A stretch of DNA of 64,000 nucleotides from an uncultured Eubacteriales bacterium. GTDB lineage: Bacteria > Bacillota > Clostridia > Christensenellales > CAG-917. The position numbers were made by a program, and so were the translations under genes. Of this stretch, positions 16,942 to 25,583 are shown piece by piece. The DNA lies in contig URIZ01000006.1 in NCBI GenBank assembly GCA_900548005.1, forward strand, positions 1-64,000, written 5' to 3'. The notes under the pieces are model-generated. The model did not search any database. It had not been told where the DNA came from and saw only the letters and a program-made list of their open reading frames with translations. Every line of letters starts with the position of its first letter. Position 1 is the first letter of the stretch.

Positions 16942-17520
16942 TTGTTTGGTCTAGGATTGCAAGATAAAATCCCTAACTTGCAAGAACGTATCGACCATAT
17001 CTTCCACAAGCAACTTTTCGGCATTGCAATCACGGAACTAACAAGTCTGTTATCCCGCCGTAGCCTGTATTGCTCAAAATATCCAAACGGCGAATACTCG
17101 ATTTCTCATTTCGACACCGCCGAAGGCAATACCCGTTTTCGCAAAGTAAACCACGTTTTTGTCGGCGGCAAGTGCAAATATTGCGGTGCGTCAGAAGCCC
17201 AATGGAAACGAGAAGAAGGCAAAGAAACTCACGCATATGAATTTATACACACAGAAAACCCGGAGAAAATATTCAATATGAAATTTGACGTAATTATATC
17301 TAATCCACCTTATCAATTATCAACATCGGAAATAGAAGGAAAAGCAAATGCAATACCTATCTATCAGTTGTTTGTAAACATGTCAAAAAAACTTTCACCA
17401 AATTATTTTACAATGATTATTCCTTCACGATGGATGACTGGTGGAACTCGTGCATTGGATGAGTTTAGAGATATGATGATTAAAGATCAAAGAGTTTCTG
17501 TATTTATAGACATTTGTTGA
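16942..17520 (+). pseudogene. Truncated N6-adenine DNA methyltransferase (Eco57I/TaqI-like)
   Basis: About 190 codons of the middle of a class I adenine methyltransferase: catalytic motif IV NPPYQL near residue 120, the zinc-like CKYCGASEAQW loop, the preceding QLFGIAITELTSLLSRRSLYCSKYPNG segment, and FTMIIPSRWM after it. The SAM-binding motif I (DPxxGSG) that should lie upstream is missing, there is no start with a ribosome site, and the frame stops abruptly at VFIDIC. Both ends are therefore lost. The coding continues up to the point where the opposed gene's 3' end begins, so a deletion joined the two. It is probably the remnant of a restriction-modification or type ISP/IIG system. Confidence 0.8.
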
Positions 17521-18347
17521 TAGTAAATATTTTTTTTGCAACTTCATTCTTCTGCGCCATATAGTCGTGCGGTTGACGTTCATAAGTTGTGTGACTTCGA
17601 GATAAGTCAATCCCGACATATAGGCGCAAAGAACGTCATATTCGCCTTGCGTCAAATTCATTCTTTTTATGAGTGCGTCAACGGCGGTATAATCGTTGTT
17701 GGATTCATCGTCGATAAAAGTTATGTGCGACGACGCAACGCTGTCGTTTATGACGGTTGTGTGCTCCAAATGGCGAGTGAATTGCTTGTCTAAGTATCTA
17801 TCCGTAAACCGGAAGCACGCTTGCTTAATCGATATAATGTTTCCACGAGTAGTTGTATAAGTGTCGCCAAGCCTTTTGCCTATGTGTTCGCAAAGGAAAA
17901 GTATTGCGGTTTGCGCTATGTCATATCCGTCCGAGTATTCGGCAAGAGAATCGTTTGATTTATTACAATCTTTGATAAGTCCGTCATAAAGACGATATAA
18001 GTCTTTGCCCGAACGGCACATAACGGTTCTTATAGTAAGCAACGCTATCAATTCGCCGATTTTCTTAATGTTGTCGGCGGCTATAACAACGTCATCGCCC
18101 AATATGTATTGTTCTTTCGCAACGATTTTGATTTGTGCTTGAGTGTCATTATACTTAAAATTTCATTAGCCGAAAACTCGAGCGCAAAATTGTCCCTTAA
18201 TTCAATCACAATCTCCTGAATGGTCATGCCGTCGCCATAATGCTCGCGTAAAACTTCCGTTATCAATCTTTTGAGCTTGTTTTTAAATGTTGTTGACTGA
18301 TTATCATTTAGAATTAGTGATAAGCGAAGAAAATCTTTTTTTTCCAT
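17425..18347 (-). pseudogene. HTH / sigma-like protein, frameshifted and 3'-truncated
   Basis: Two overlapping frames make one protein. The first starts at ATG 18347 (GGGGAG upstream) and reads to ...EILSIMTLKHKSK; adding one A to the four-A run (18126-18129) joins it to IVAKEQYILGDDVV... in the second frame. The C-terminal part, LTQGEYDVLCAYMSGLTYLEVTQLMNVNRTTIWRRRMK, is a sigma-region-4-like helix-turn-helix. Beyond about 17525 the frame is only the antisense of the methyltransferase remnant, so the true stop has been deleted. The gene is AT-rich and foreign-looking; likely a regulator from a mobile element. Its exact family is unknown. Confidence 0.65.
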
Positions 18348-18375
18348 AAATCTCCCCTTCTTGCGTATTTTTTTT

Positions 18376-18404
18376 ATTATAAATCAAAAATTATTATTTT
18401 TCAA
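18376..18404 (-). promoter_or_regulatory. Promoter of the HTH pseudogene
   Basis: Minus strand: TTGAAA at 18399-18404, 17-base spacer, TATAAT at 18376-18381. The start would lie about 22 bases before the ATG at 18347. The rest of 18405-18659 is AT-rich and shows no gene or clear signal. Confidence 0.6.
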
Positions 18405-18659
18405 TGTTTTTCCTTTTTTAGTGCTTTTTTTTAACGATCTATCATTACCTCGCTCGTCAATTATAGTGTTTAAATCCGAAAAAATATAATTGATATACTT
18501 GTAATGTTGGATTAGAGCCTTATTCTGATTTGCAACTATGTATTTTTTTCCCTTCATAATAAAAATATATGTTTGCGTTTGATAAAAAACAACGACATAT
18601 TTATTTGTAAAATATCTATCATTTTAAAAATAAGATTTATGCAAAATAATCCAAGAGAA

Positions 18660-18692
18660 TAAAAAACCAATCCGCCACCGGTGCGGATTGGT
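18660..18692 (-). terminator. Terminator linked to the duplicated tRNA-Ala 3' end
   Basis: A perfect 10-bp stem (ACCAATCCGC with GCGGATTGGT), seven-base loop and six T on the minus strand. It stands five bases from the 23-bp tRNA-end copy, the same arrangement as at the real tRNA gene. Confidence 0.75.
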
Positions 18693-18696
18693 AAAA

Positions 18697-18719
18697 TGTG
18701 GTGGAGATAAGGGGATTCG
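18697..18719 (-). repeat. Duplicated 3' end of tRNA-Ala
   Basis: A 23-bp perfect direct repeat of 19007-19029, covering the encoded CCA, the acceptor 3' strand and part of the T arm. It lies 310 bp from the intact copy. This is the pattern expected at an attachment site, or of a second tRNA-Ala gene reduced to its end. Confidence 0.8.
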
Positions 18720-18975
18720 TAGGAAGCGACCTGGACGCTTCCGTAATAGCGAAGAGAGTGAACTTGTTCACTTCTCTGAGCGTCTACGCTCAACAAATCG
18801 TGCTTTGCACTGCGCCTTTCGCGGACACTTCGTGTCTGATTTGTTGGCTATGAAACTGCACTCGATGTCCGCAAATGCTACGCGCTTGCGTCTCTCTTCG
18901 TTTGTTATCAGCCCGAAGGGGTTCATGTTGCAAAGCAACACCACGATGAAATCGTGGGAATCCCCTATCCCACAT
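18720..18975. other. Array of short perfect hairpins between tRNA-Ala ends
   Basis: About 256 bases without a believable gene but with a run of small perfect stem-loops: GGAAGCG/CGCTTCC (18722-18742), AGTGAAC/GTTCACT (18757-18772), GAGCG/CGCTC (18778-18791), GTGC/GCAC (18800-18810), GGACAC/GTGTCT-type, CGCAA/TTGCG, GTTGC/GCAAC and CACGAT/ATCGTG. Loops are mostly two to seven bases, often three. Open frames across it translate the tRNA end (SGVRIPLSPP) and are spurious. Confidence 0.7.
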
Positions 18976-19007
18976 AAAAAAATATCGTACATTTGTACGA
19001 TATTTTT
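18976..19007 (-). terminator. Terminator of tRNA-Ala
   Basis: AATATCGTAC pairs with GTACGATATT around a four-base loop, with a T run on the minus strand, two bases past the CCA end of the tRNA. Confidence 0.85.
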
Positions 19008-19008
19008 G

Positions 19009-19084
19009 TGGTGGAGATAAGGGGATTCGAACCCCTGACCTTCGCATTGCGAACGCGACGCTCTACCAACTGAGCCATATCCCC
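19009..19084 (-). tRNA. tRNA-Ala (anticodon CGC)
   Basis: 76 bases including an encoded CCA. The acceptor stem GGGGATA pairs with TATCTCC and contains the G3-U70 pair that marks alanine tRNAs. The anticodon loop is TTCGCAA, anticodon CGC, reading GCG. D-loop AGTTGGTA and T-loop TTCGAAT are standard. Transcribed on the minus strand from a promoter at 19131-19158. Confidence 0.95.
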
Positions 19085-19130
19085 ACGAATTTCGCGGCTG
19101 TGACAGCCTGTGATTTTCGCTTGCTTGGTT

Positions 19131-19158
19131 ATTATATCACATTATGCGATTTTGGCAA
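19131..19158 (-). promoter_or_regulatory. Promoter of tRNA-Ala
   Basis: Minus strand: TTGCCA at 19153-19158, 16-base spacer, TATAAT at 19131-19136, about 47 bases before the tRNA 5' end. Confidence 0.5.
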
Positions 19159-19208
19159 CGGAATTTAAGCAAAAAAATAATTTCGCGCCACTTTTTCTAT
19201 GCAATTCG

Positions 19209-20237
19209 TCATTTGAGCGGAACGGTTGCTTTGGCATCGAGGGACAAATCGCTCTCTTGCATGCCGCTTTTGATCATAAAGCAAGCCGCCGCACCGATCA
19301 TAGCAGCGTTGTCGGTGCAATATTTCAGTTTTGGATAATGCACTTCCGCGCCGTGTTTTGCAAGATCGTCGAAACGCGCGCGCAATTCTTCGTTTGCACT
19401 GACGCCGCCTGCGACGGCGATTTTGCGTATTCCGGTGCGCTCGATTGCGATTTTGAGCGTATCCACGAGTTGCGCCGTTGCGGATTTTTGAAAACTTGCC
19501 GCCACGTCCGCTTTGGAAATCTCCTGCCCTTTCTGTTGGAGATTGTGCACGAGATTGATGACGTACGTTTTCAAGCCGCTATAACTGAAATACAACTCGT
19601 CCTTTTCCGAAAAGTGCGGTTTTGGCATATCGAAGACCGCGTTGCCTTCCTTGGCGAGTTTTTGGATTTCAGGGCCGCCGGGATATGGCAAACCGAGCAC
19701 TCTTGCCACCTTGTCGAAGGCTTCTCCGCACGCGTCGTCTCGGCTTTGAGCGACAAGCTGAAGATGCTCATAGTCAAGCACCTTGACGATTGCGGTGTGT
19801 CCGCCGCTTGCGAGCAAGCAAAGATACGGCGGTTCGAGCGTGGAATCGATATAGTTTGCGGCGATATGTCCTTTGACGTGCGATACGGCAAACAAAGGCT
19901 TGCCCCACGCATACGCGAGCGATTTTGCAAAGTTCACTCCCACAAGCAACGCTCCGAGCAACCCCGCGCCGTAGGTGACGGCAACGGCGTCGATGTCGTC
20001 CTTGGTCATATTTGCCTTTTCAAGCGCTTCTTTGACGACGTTTTCGATTGCGAGCGTGTGATTTCTGCTTGCAATCTCGGGCACAACGCCGCCGAAACGT
20101 CTGTGTATCTCGATTTGCGTTGCCACAACGTTTGATACGACTTCTCTGCCGTTTCTCACGATTGCGCAAGCGGTCTCGTCACAGCTCGACTCGATGGCGA
20201 GCACCGTCAAATTTTCTTTGTTTTGCAAACTATTCAT
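19209..20237 (-). CDS. tsaD: tRNA N6-adenosine threonylcarbamoyltransferase
   Basis: Transfers threonylcarbamoyl to A37 of ANN-reading tRNAs, with TsaB, TsaE and TsaC. 342 residues. The metal-binding HVKGH motif has His120 and His124; the N-terminal AIESSCDETACAIV and the GGVVPEIASRNH segments are diagnostic. I start at ATG 20237 (AAAGG upstream); the longer open frame overlaps prfB and has no support. Last gene of a secA-prfB-tsaD run. Confidence 0.97.
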   Translation of the reverse strand: MNSLQNKENLTVLAIESSCDETACAIVRNGREVVSNVVATQIEIHRRFGGVVPEIASRNHTLAIENVVKEALEKANMTKDDIDAVAVTYGAGLLGALLVGVNFAKSLAYAWGKPLFAVSHVKGHIAANYIDSTLEPPYLCLLASGGHTAIVKVLDYEHLQLVAQSRDDACGEAFDKVARVLGLPYPGGPEIQKLAKEGNAVFDMPKPHFSEKDELYFSYSGLKTYVINLVHNLQQKGQEISKADVAASFQKSATAQLVDTLKIAIERTGIRKIAVAGGVSANEELRARFDDLAKHGAEVHYPKLKYCTDNAAMIGAAACFMIKSGMQESDLSLDAKATVPLK

Positions 20238-20260
20238 AGCCTTTTTACGCCTGTTTTGCC

Positions 20261-21370
20261 TTATTTTTGAATGGACGAAAGTTTGAGATATTCGTTGATA
20301 AACCCGTCCAAATCGCCGTCCATAACCGCCTGTACGTTGCCGGTTTCGTAGTTTGTGCGGTGATCCTTGACCATGGTGTAGGGGCAGAACACGTACGAGC
20401 GAATTTGGCTGCCCCACTCGATTTTTTTGAGCTGACCGCTGATTTGCGCCGCCTCTTCTTCACGCTCGCGCTCACGCTTTTCGATGAGTTTTGAGCGGAG
20501 CATTTGCATTGCGACTTCGCGGTTTTGGATCTGACTTCTTTCGTTTTGACACGCAACGATGATGCCTGTCGGGATGTGGGTTATGCGAATTGCGCTCTCT
20601 GTTTTGTTGACGTGCTGACCGCCTGCGCCCGACGAGCGATAGGTGTCCACTTTGAGATCTTCGGGGCGAATCTCGATTTCCGCCGTGTCGATGATCTCTG
20701 GCATAACTTCAAGGGACGCAAAAGACGTATGTCTTCTTGCGTTTGCATCAAACGGCGAAATACGCACAAGTCTATGCACGCCTTTTTCCGCTTTGAGATA
20801 TCCGTATGCGTTGTCGCCTTCCACCCTGAAAGTGACGGATTTTACGCCTGCCTCGTCGCCTGCGAGATAATCGAGCTCGGTGCAAGTCCAGCCCGTACGC
20901 TCGCAATAGCGCGTGTACATTCTATACAGCATGGAGCACCAGTCTTGCGCCTCCGTTCCGCCTGCGCCCGCGTGCAAAGTGAGTATTGCGTTGAGCGAAT
21001 CGTATTTGCCGCTGAGCAGCGTTGCAAGCGAAAGGCTCTCCACCGCCTCGCCCAGATCGTGCACCGTCGTCAACAATTTCTCGTCTTCGGTTTCATCGCC
21101 TTCGAGCTCTATGATATCCACGGTGTCGATTGCATCGTCAATGCGCGCAATCATCTTCTCGAACTTGTCGATTTTGCCTTGGAGTTGACTTATCTCGCGG
21201 CTGACTTTTTTTGCGTTGTCGGTATCGTTCCAAAATCCGTCCGCATTCTGCTCTTTTTCAAGCTCTGCGATTCTTTGGCGCATTTTGTCGGGATTTATGG
21301 ACTCGTAAGCGCGCACCATTTCGGTGCGCATCTTGCTAAGTTGGTTTCTCGGTTCGTTGTAATCTAACAT
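20261..21370 (-). CDS. prfB: Peptide chain release factor 2
   Basis: Reads UGA and UAA stop codons and triggers peptide release. 369 residues. The codon-reading tripeptide SPF is at 205-207 and the catalytic GGQ at 250-252. Unlike most prfB genes it needs no programmed +1 frameshift: the N-terminus reads straight through (MVRAYESINPDKMRQRIAELE) where others have the in-frame UGA. It lies 85 bases after secA and 23 before tsaD. Confidence 0.97.
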   Translation of the reverse strand: MLDYNEPRNQLSKMRTEMVRAYESINPDKMRQRIAELEKEQNADGFWNDTDNAKKVSREISQLQGKIDKFEKMIARIDDAIDTVDIIELEGDETEDEKLLTTVHDLGEAVESLSLATLLSGKYDSLNAILTLHAGAGGTEAQDWCSMLYRMYTRYCERTGWTCTELDYLAGDEAGVKSVTFRVEGDNAYGYLKAEKGVHRLVRISPFDANARRHTSFASLEVMPEIIDTAEIEIRPEDLKVDTYRSSGAGGQHVNKTESAIRITHIPTGIIVACQNERSQIQNREVAMQMLRSKLIEKREREREEEAAQISGQLKKIEWGSQIRSYVFCPYTMVKDHRTNYETGNVQAVMDGDLDGFINEYLKLSSIQK

Positions 21371-21455
21371 ATATTCCTGCCTGTCGTAATTGCGTTTTGC
21401 TGCCGATACAGCGGTTTTATCTTGCGGTTTTTATTCGATAAACGTTCGATTTGGT

Positions 21456-24116
21456 TTATTGATTCTTTCCGCAACAATTCTTGTATTTGAGACCGCTGCC
21501 GCACGGACAAGGATCGTTTCTGCCCACTTTCTTTTGTTGAGCGACGCTCTTTTGGGCGGTTGCGATGTTTTGTCTTACTTCGGCTTTTGAGCCGTCTTCT
21601 CTCTTTTCCACGTGGATTTTGAGAAGGATGGACGCCGTCTCTGAGTGTATTCTCGACACCATGTCTTCAAACATATCCCAGCCTTCTTGGCGGTATGCGA
21701 TGACGGGATCTCTTTGTCCGTAGCCGCGAAGTCCGATGCCTCGGCGCAGTGCGTCCATGGCGTCGATATGTTCCATCCACTTGGAGTCAACGGTCTTGAG
21801 CAGCACCACTCTTTCAAGCTCTTTGAAGTCAAAGCCTTCCTTTTCGAGAGCGTCCACTTTGTCATTGTAGTCCTTGTTGGCGATCTTGAGCACCGCTTCT
21901 TTGAGCTTGTACACATCGTAGCAAGAGCAAAGTTCGGGCGTCATAAGATTTGTGCCTTGGGGGATCATTTTCTTTTCCAGAGCAGTGTTGAACGCCTGAT
22001 AATCCCACGTCTGATAGTCCGTCTTGTAGTCGGCATAGTAGCCGATGATTTCTTCTGCAAGGTCGTCTATCATGTCCATGATTTGCTCGTGAACGTCCAT
22101 GCCGTCAAGCACTTTGCCGCGCTCTTTGTAGATAAGTTCGCGCTGAGCGTTCATCACGTCGTCATAGCTCAACACTTGTTTTCTTATGGAGTAGTTTCTG
22201 CCTTCGACAAGACGTTGCGCCTTTTCGATTTGCTTTGTGATGATGCCGTTTGAGATAGGCACGTCGTCGCCGAGATTCATAGCCTCGGCAATGGTTTTCA
22301 TTCTGTCACCGCCGAAAATACGCGCGATGTCGTCTTCCATTGAGATGTAGAACACCGTGCTGCCCGGATCGCCCTGACGACCGCTACGGCCACGCAACTG
22401 GTTGTCTATACGGCGGCTTTCGTGACGTTCCGTGCCGATGATTCTCAAGCCTCCCAATTCCGCCACCTTTGCTTTTTCTTCATCACAAATGGCTTTGAAT
22501 GCTTCGTAGTGGTGCTTGTACACTTCCTTTGCGGCGATGATTTCGGGATCTTGGCTTGCGTGCGGAGAAGATGCAAGCTCGATGACTTCAAGCGGATAAC
22601 CGTTCTTTTCCATCTTTTGCTTGGCTTGGAATTCCGCATTGCCGCCCAGCATAATATCCGTTCCGCGACCTGCCATGTTCGTTGCGATAGTCACGGCGTT
22701 GAGCCTGCCCGCTTGAGCGATGATCTCGGACTCTTGCTTGTGGAATTTTGCGTTCAACACGTTGTGAGCAATGCCCTTTCTCTTCAAAATATTGCTGAGT
22801 TCTTCGCTCTTTTCAACGCTTATCGTGCCCACGAGAATTGGTTGTCCCGTTGCGTGATGATCGATGATATCTTGCACGATTGCGGTGATTTTGCCGCTGA
22901 CTTTGGTGTAGATTTGGTCGTGTTCGTCCACTCTTCTTGACGGTCTGTTGGGCGGAATGGTGACAACGTCAAGGCGATAGATGCCTTCAAACTCGTCTTC
23001 TTCGGTCTTTGCCGTGCCCGTCATACCCGAGAGTTTCTTGTACATGCGGAAGAAGTTTTGGAAAGTGATTGTCGCAAGCGTCTTGTTTTCGCTTCTTATG
23101 GCAACGTGTTCTTTTGCTTCGATCGCCTGATGCAAGCCTTCGTTGTAGCGGCGGCCGATCATGATACGTCCCGTAAACTCGTCAACGATAAGCACTTCGC
23201 CGTCACTGACGATATAGTCCTTGTCGCGTTTCATCATAAAGTGCGCTTTCAACGCCGCTTGAATGTGGTGATACAAGTCGGTATTTTCAAGGTCGGTGAG
23301 ATTGACGACGTGGAAGAATCTTTCCGCTTTCTCAACGCCTTGGTCGGTGAGCATAATTGATTTTTCCTTTTCGTCAATGGTGAAATCGTCACCTTCTCTG
23401 CATTGGCGAGCAAAGTTGTCCGCGCTCTTGTACAGCTCGCTCGACTTGCCGCCCCTTCCCGATATAATAAGCGGAGTTCTTGCCTCGTCGATGAGAATGG
23501 AGTCCACCTCGTCGATGATTGCAAAATTCAGCTCGCGTTGCACCTTGTCTTGCTTTCTGACCACCATATTGTCGCGAAGGAAGTCGAACCCAAGCTCGTT
23601 GTTGGTGCAATAGGTTATGTCGCTCTCATACGCCTTGCGCTTGTCTTCCGAGCTCATCCCCGGCACGACAACGCCAACCGTAAGCCCCAAAAACTTGTAG
23701 AGCTTTCCCATCCACGCCGCGTCACGAGTGGCAAGATAGTCGTTGACGGTGACAACATGCACACCCTTGCCCGTAAGCGCGTTGAGATACGCGGGCAGTG
23801 TTGCCACAAGCGTCTTGCCCTCACCTGTGCCCATCTCGGCGATACGACCTTGATGCAAAGCGATGCCGCCGAGTATCTGCACGTGGAAGTGGCGCATACC
23901 AAGCACTCTTTCGGCAGCTTCTCTCACAAGCGCGTATGCGTCGGGGAGAATATGATCGAGATCTTCGCCGTTTGCAAGCCTGTCTTTCAGCACCGCGGTT
24001 TGCGCAACGAGAGTGTTGTCGTCCATATCCGCATAGACGGGAGCGAGAGCCTCAACCTTTGCGGCTATCTTTTCAATTTTCTTGATTTTGAATTTGTTTT
24101 CGTTAAAAAGCGACAT
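21456..24116 (-). CDS. secA: Protein translocase ATPase SecA
   Basis: Motor ATPase that drives preproteins through SecYEG. 886 residues. Walker A GTGEGKT at 96-102 (Lys101), Walker B region DEVDSILIDEARTPLIISG, the RGTDIMLGG helicase motif and the C-terminal zinc-binding CPCGSGLKYKNCC that contacts SecB or ribosomes. Start ATG 24116 follows AGGTG. The upstream 24117-24229 holds an AT-rich promoter-like stretch before the dispersed repeat. Confidence 0.98.
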   Translation of the reverse strand: MSLFNENKFKIKKIEKIAAKVEALAPVYADMDDNTLVAQTAVLKDRLANGEDLDHILPDAYALVREAAERVLGMRHFHVQILGGIALHQGRIAEMGTGEGKTLVATLPAYLNALTGKGVHVVTVNDYLATRDAAWMGKLYKFLGLTVGVVVPGMSSEDKRKAYESDITYCTNNELGFDFLRDNMVVRKQDKVQRELNFAIIDEVDSILIDEARTPLIISGRGGKSSELYKSADNFARQCREGDDFTIDEKEKSIMLTDQGVEKAERFFHVVNLTDLENTDLYHHIQAALKAHFMMKRDKDYIVSDGEVLIVDEFTGRIMIGRRYNEGLHQAIEAKEHVAIRSENKTLATITFQNFFRMYKKLSGMTGTAKTEEDEFEGIYRLDVVTIPPNRPSRRVDEHDQIYTKVSGKITAIVQDIIDHHATGQPILVGTISVEKSEELSNILKRKGIAHNVLNAKFHKQESEIIAQAGRLNAVTIATNMAGRGTDIMLGGNAEFQAKQKMEKNGYPLEVIELASSPHASQDPEIIAAKEVYKHHYEAFKAICDEEKAKVAELGGLRIIGTERHESRRIDNQLRGRSGRQGDPGSTVFYISMEDDIARIFGGDRMKTIAEAMNLGDDVPISNGIITKQIEKAQRLVEGRNYSIRKQVLSYDDVMNAQRELIYKERGKVLDGMDVHEQIMDMIDDLAEEIIGYYADYKTDYQTWDYQAFNTALEKKMIPQGTNLMTPELCSCYDVYKLKEAVLKIANKDYNDKVDALEKEGFDFKELERVVLLKTVDSKWMEHIDAMDALRRGIGLRGYGQRDPVIAYRQEGWDMFEDMVSRIHSETASILLKIHVEKREDGSKAEVRQNIATAQKSVAQQKKVGRNDPCPCGSGLKYKNCCGKNQ

Positions 24117-24229
24117 ATTTCACCTTTCTATATTCGCCATAAGGCGCATGCGCCTGCGCGCACGATTTTTTTCGATTTACTATTATACACTATATCGGTG
24201 TATATTTCAACAAAGTTTTCACACCCGAC

Positions 24230-24681
24230 AAGTTTTTATAAGTTCTCGGTTCTACAAGGTTATACATGTAAAACTTAAATGCAACTTTCCCCTTTCCTCA
24301 GGTGTTTTCCCTATCACCGTTCCCCCTTGCAAGGGAACCCACGGTGACCGCGTGGCGGGGGACAACACTCAGCACTCGCATAGATAGGTATCGTTCTCTT
24401 ATTATGCCACCACGCTTTGTGCGCCAGGCAGTAGCCAACAACACGGCGCAGTCGCTCGTACAAATCGTTAAGCTCGGCGTTCGATACGGTCGCCGCCGTT
24501 GCGGCTCCAATTCCGTCTTCAAATAAGCACATTCCGTTTATAAGTACGCCCTGAATAAGTTTTCGTTTCGGGCGCAACCCAAAAACTTTGTCATTGCGAG
24601 CTTGCGTGGCAATCTCGTGGAAACGGAACGACAAAATTTTTCTGCGCCCGCGCCACAATTATTCATTATTAATTATTAATT
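24230..24681 (-). repeat. Dispersed repeat, copy B
   Basis: Second copy of the repeat at 1-231, reversed. It lacks one of the two internal units: the sequence jumps from GTTGCATTTA straight to the last GTTTTACA...TTGTAGA...ATAAAAACTT block, as recombination between the two internal direct repeats would give. Its other end shares with 58195-58223 a 29-base AT-rich terminus built on repeated TAATTAATAAT (here 24653-24681), then a CGTACTTATA...CGGAATGTGCTTATT block. It contains GTCATTGCGAGC...GGCAATCTC, a motif seen in dispersed repeats of many bacteria. The terminus runs into the 3' end of comFC and supplies its last codons and stop. Confidence 0.8.
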
Positions 24682-25583
24682 TTATCCTGCTTTTTCCCTT
24701 CTTCCATAGGAATTTTCAGTGTGGTAACCGCGCTTGTAAGCACGTTCACTTCTCTTGCGCCGGCTTTGAGCAACACTTTTGCGCACTCGTTGGCGGTTGC
24801 GCCGGTCGTAAAAATATCGTCAATGAGAAGAAGTCTGCGGTTTTTCACTTGCTCGAACGCGCAAGAGAATGCGCCTTCGAGGTTGATTGCTCTTTCTTTG
24901 CCGTGCAATTCCTTTTGCGCCGACGTATCTTTTATCTTCACGAGTGCGGGCAGGACGGGGATATTGAGCCTTCCGCCCACTTCATAAGCGAGCAATGCCG
25001 ATTGGTTGAATCCGCGCTTTTTCTCTTCCTTTTGCGTCATTGGCACAAACACGATTATGTCCGCTTGCATGCCGCTTTTCAAAAACTCGTCCGCCATAAG
25101 CGCGCCGAGCGTTTGGGCAATATACTTCTTTCGCCCGAATTTGAGCGCGTATATCATCTTCTTTGTTTCGCCTTCATAGGTGAGCGGAGAGCGGTTTTTC
25201 ACAAACGCGAATTTCTCGTATTGACAACGATTGCAGTAGTCCGACTCGTCTTTGAGCGGCATGCCGCACGACAAGCACCTATGCTCGCCCACAAACGGCA
25301 GTTTTTCCACGCACTCGGAGCAAAGACGGTATCTCGTGTCCGCCACAAGCTCTTCTCCGCACACGTCGCAAGTGCAATTCATCGGATACAGTGCGTCCTT
25401 GAACGCCGCAAGACACTTTTTCAAAAACTCACTCGCCTTTTTCTTGCGGGCAAGACGTTTTTGTTTGCGTATTCCCTTTTTGTCTTCCGATTGTTCGATT
25501 GTTGGGGCGCATTCTTTGTTGTCTTTGTCGTCAAACAAGCCTTTTTGCTCGTCATCTGGCGCAAAATTCTTGTCACCACTCAT
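24669..25583 (-). CDS. comFC: ComFC-family phosphoribosyltransferase
   Basis: A type I phosphoribosyltransferase-fold protein of the ComF family, linked to DNA uptake and recombination in competent bacteria; its reaction is not settled. 304 residues with a charged, Lys-rich N-terminal extension of about 55. A four-cysteine zinc site follows (CDVCGEE ... CSEC, CLSCGMP ... CNRC). The PRPP motif is LLLIDDIFTTGAT. ATG 25583 has GGAAGG eight bases upstream and overlaps recD2 by 11 bases; the GTG at 25589 is too close to that site. The last codons (KINN and stop) lie inside dispersed repeat B. Confidence 0.85.
   Translation of the reverse strand: MSGDKNFAPDDEQKGLFDDKDNKECAPTIEQSEDKKGIRKQKRLARKKKASEFLKKCLAAFKDALYPMNCTCDVCGEELVADTRYRLCSECVEKLPFVGEHRCLSCGMPLKDESDYCNRCQYEKFAFVKNRSPLTYEGETKKMIYALKFGRKKYIAQTLGALMADEFLKSGMQADIIVFVPMTQKEEKKRGFNQSALLAYEVGGRLNIPVLPALVKIKDTSAQKELHGKERAINLEGAFSCAFEQVKNRRLLLIDDIFTTGATANECAKVLLKAGAREVNVLTSAVTTLKIPMEEGKKQDKINN

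Noticed and set aside
18688..19047. Small proteins containing SGVRIPLSPP
   Set aside because: This is the known spurious translation of a tRNA 3' end.
24298..24522. Open frames on both strands inside repeat B
   Set aside because: Same repeat; the peptides do not agree between copies.
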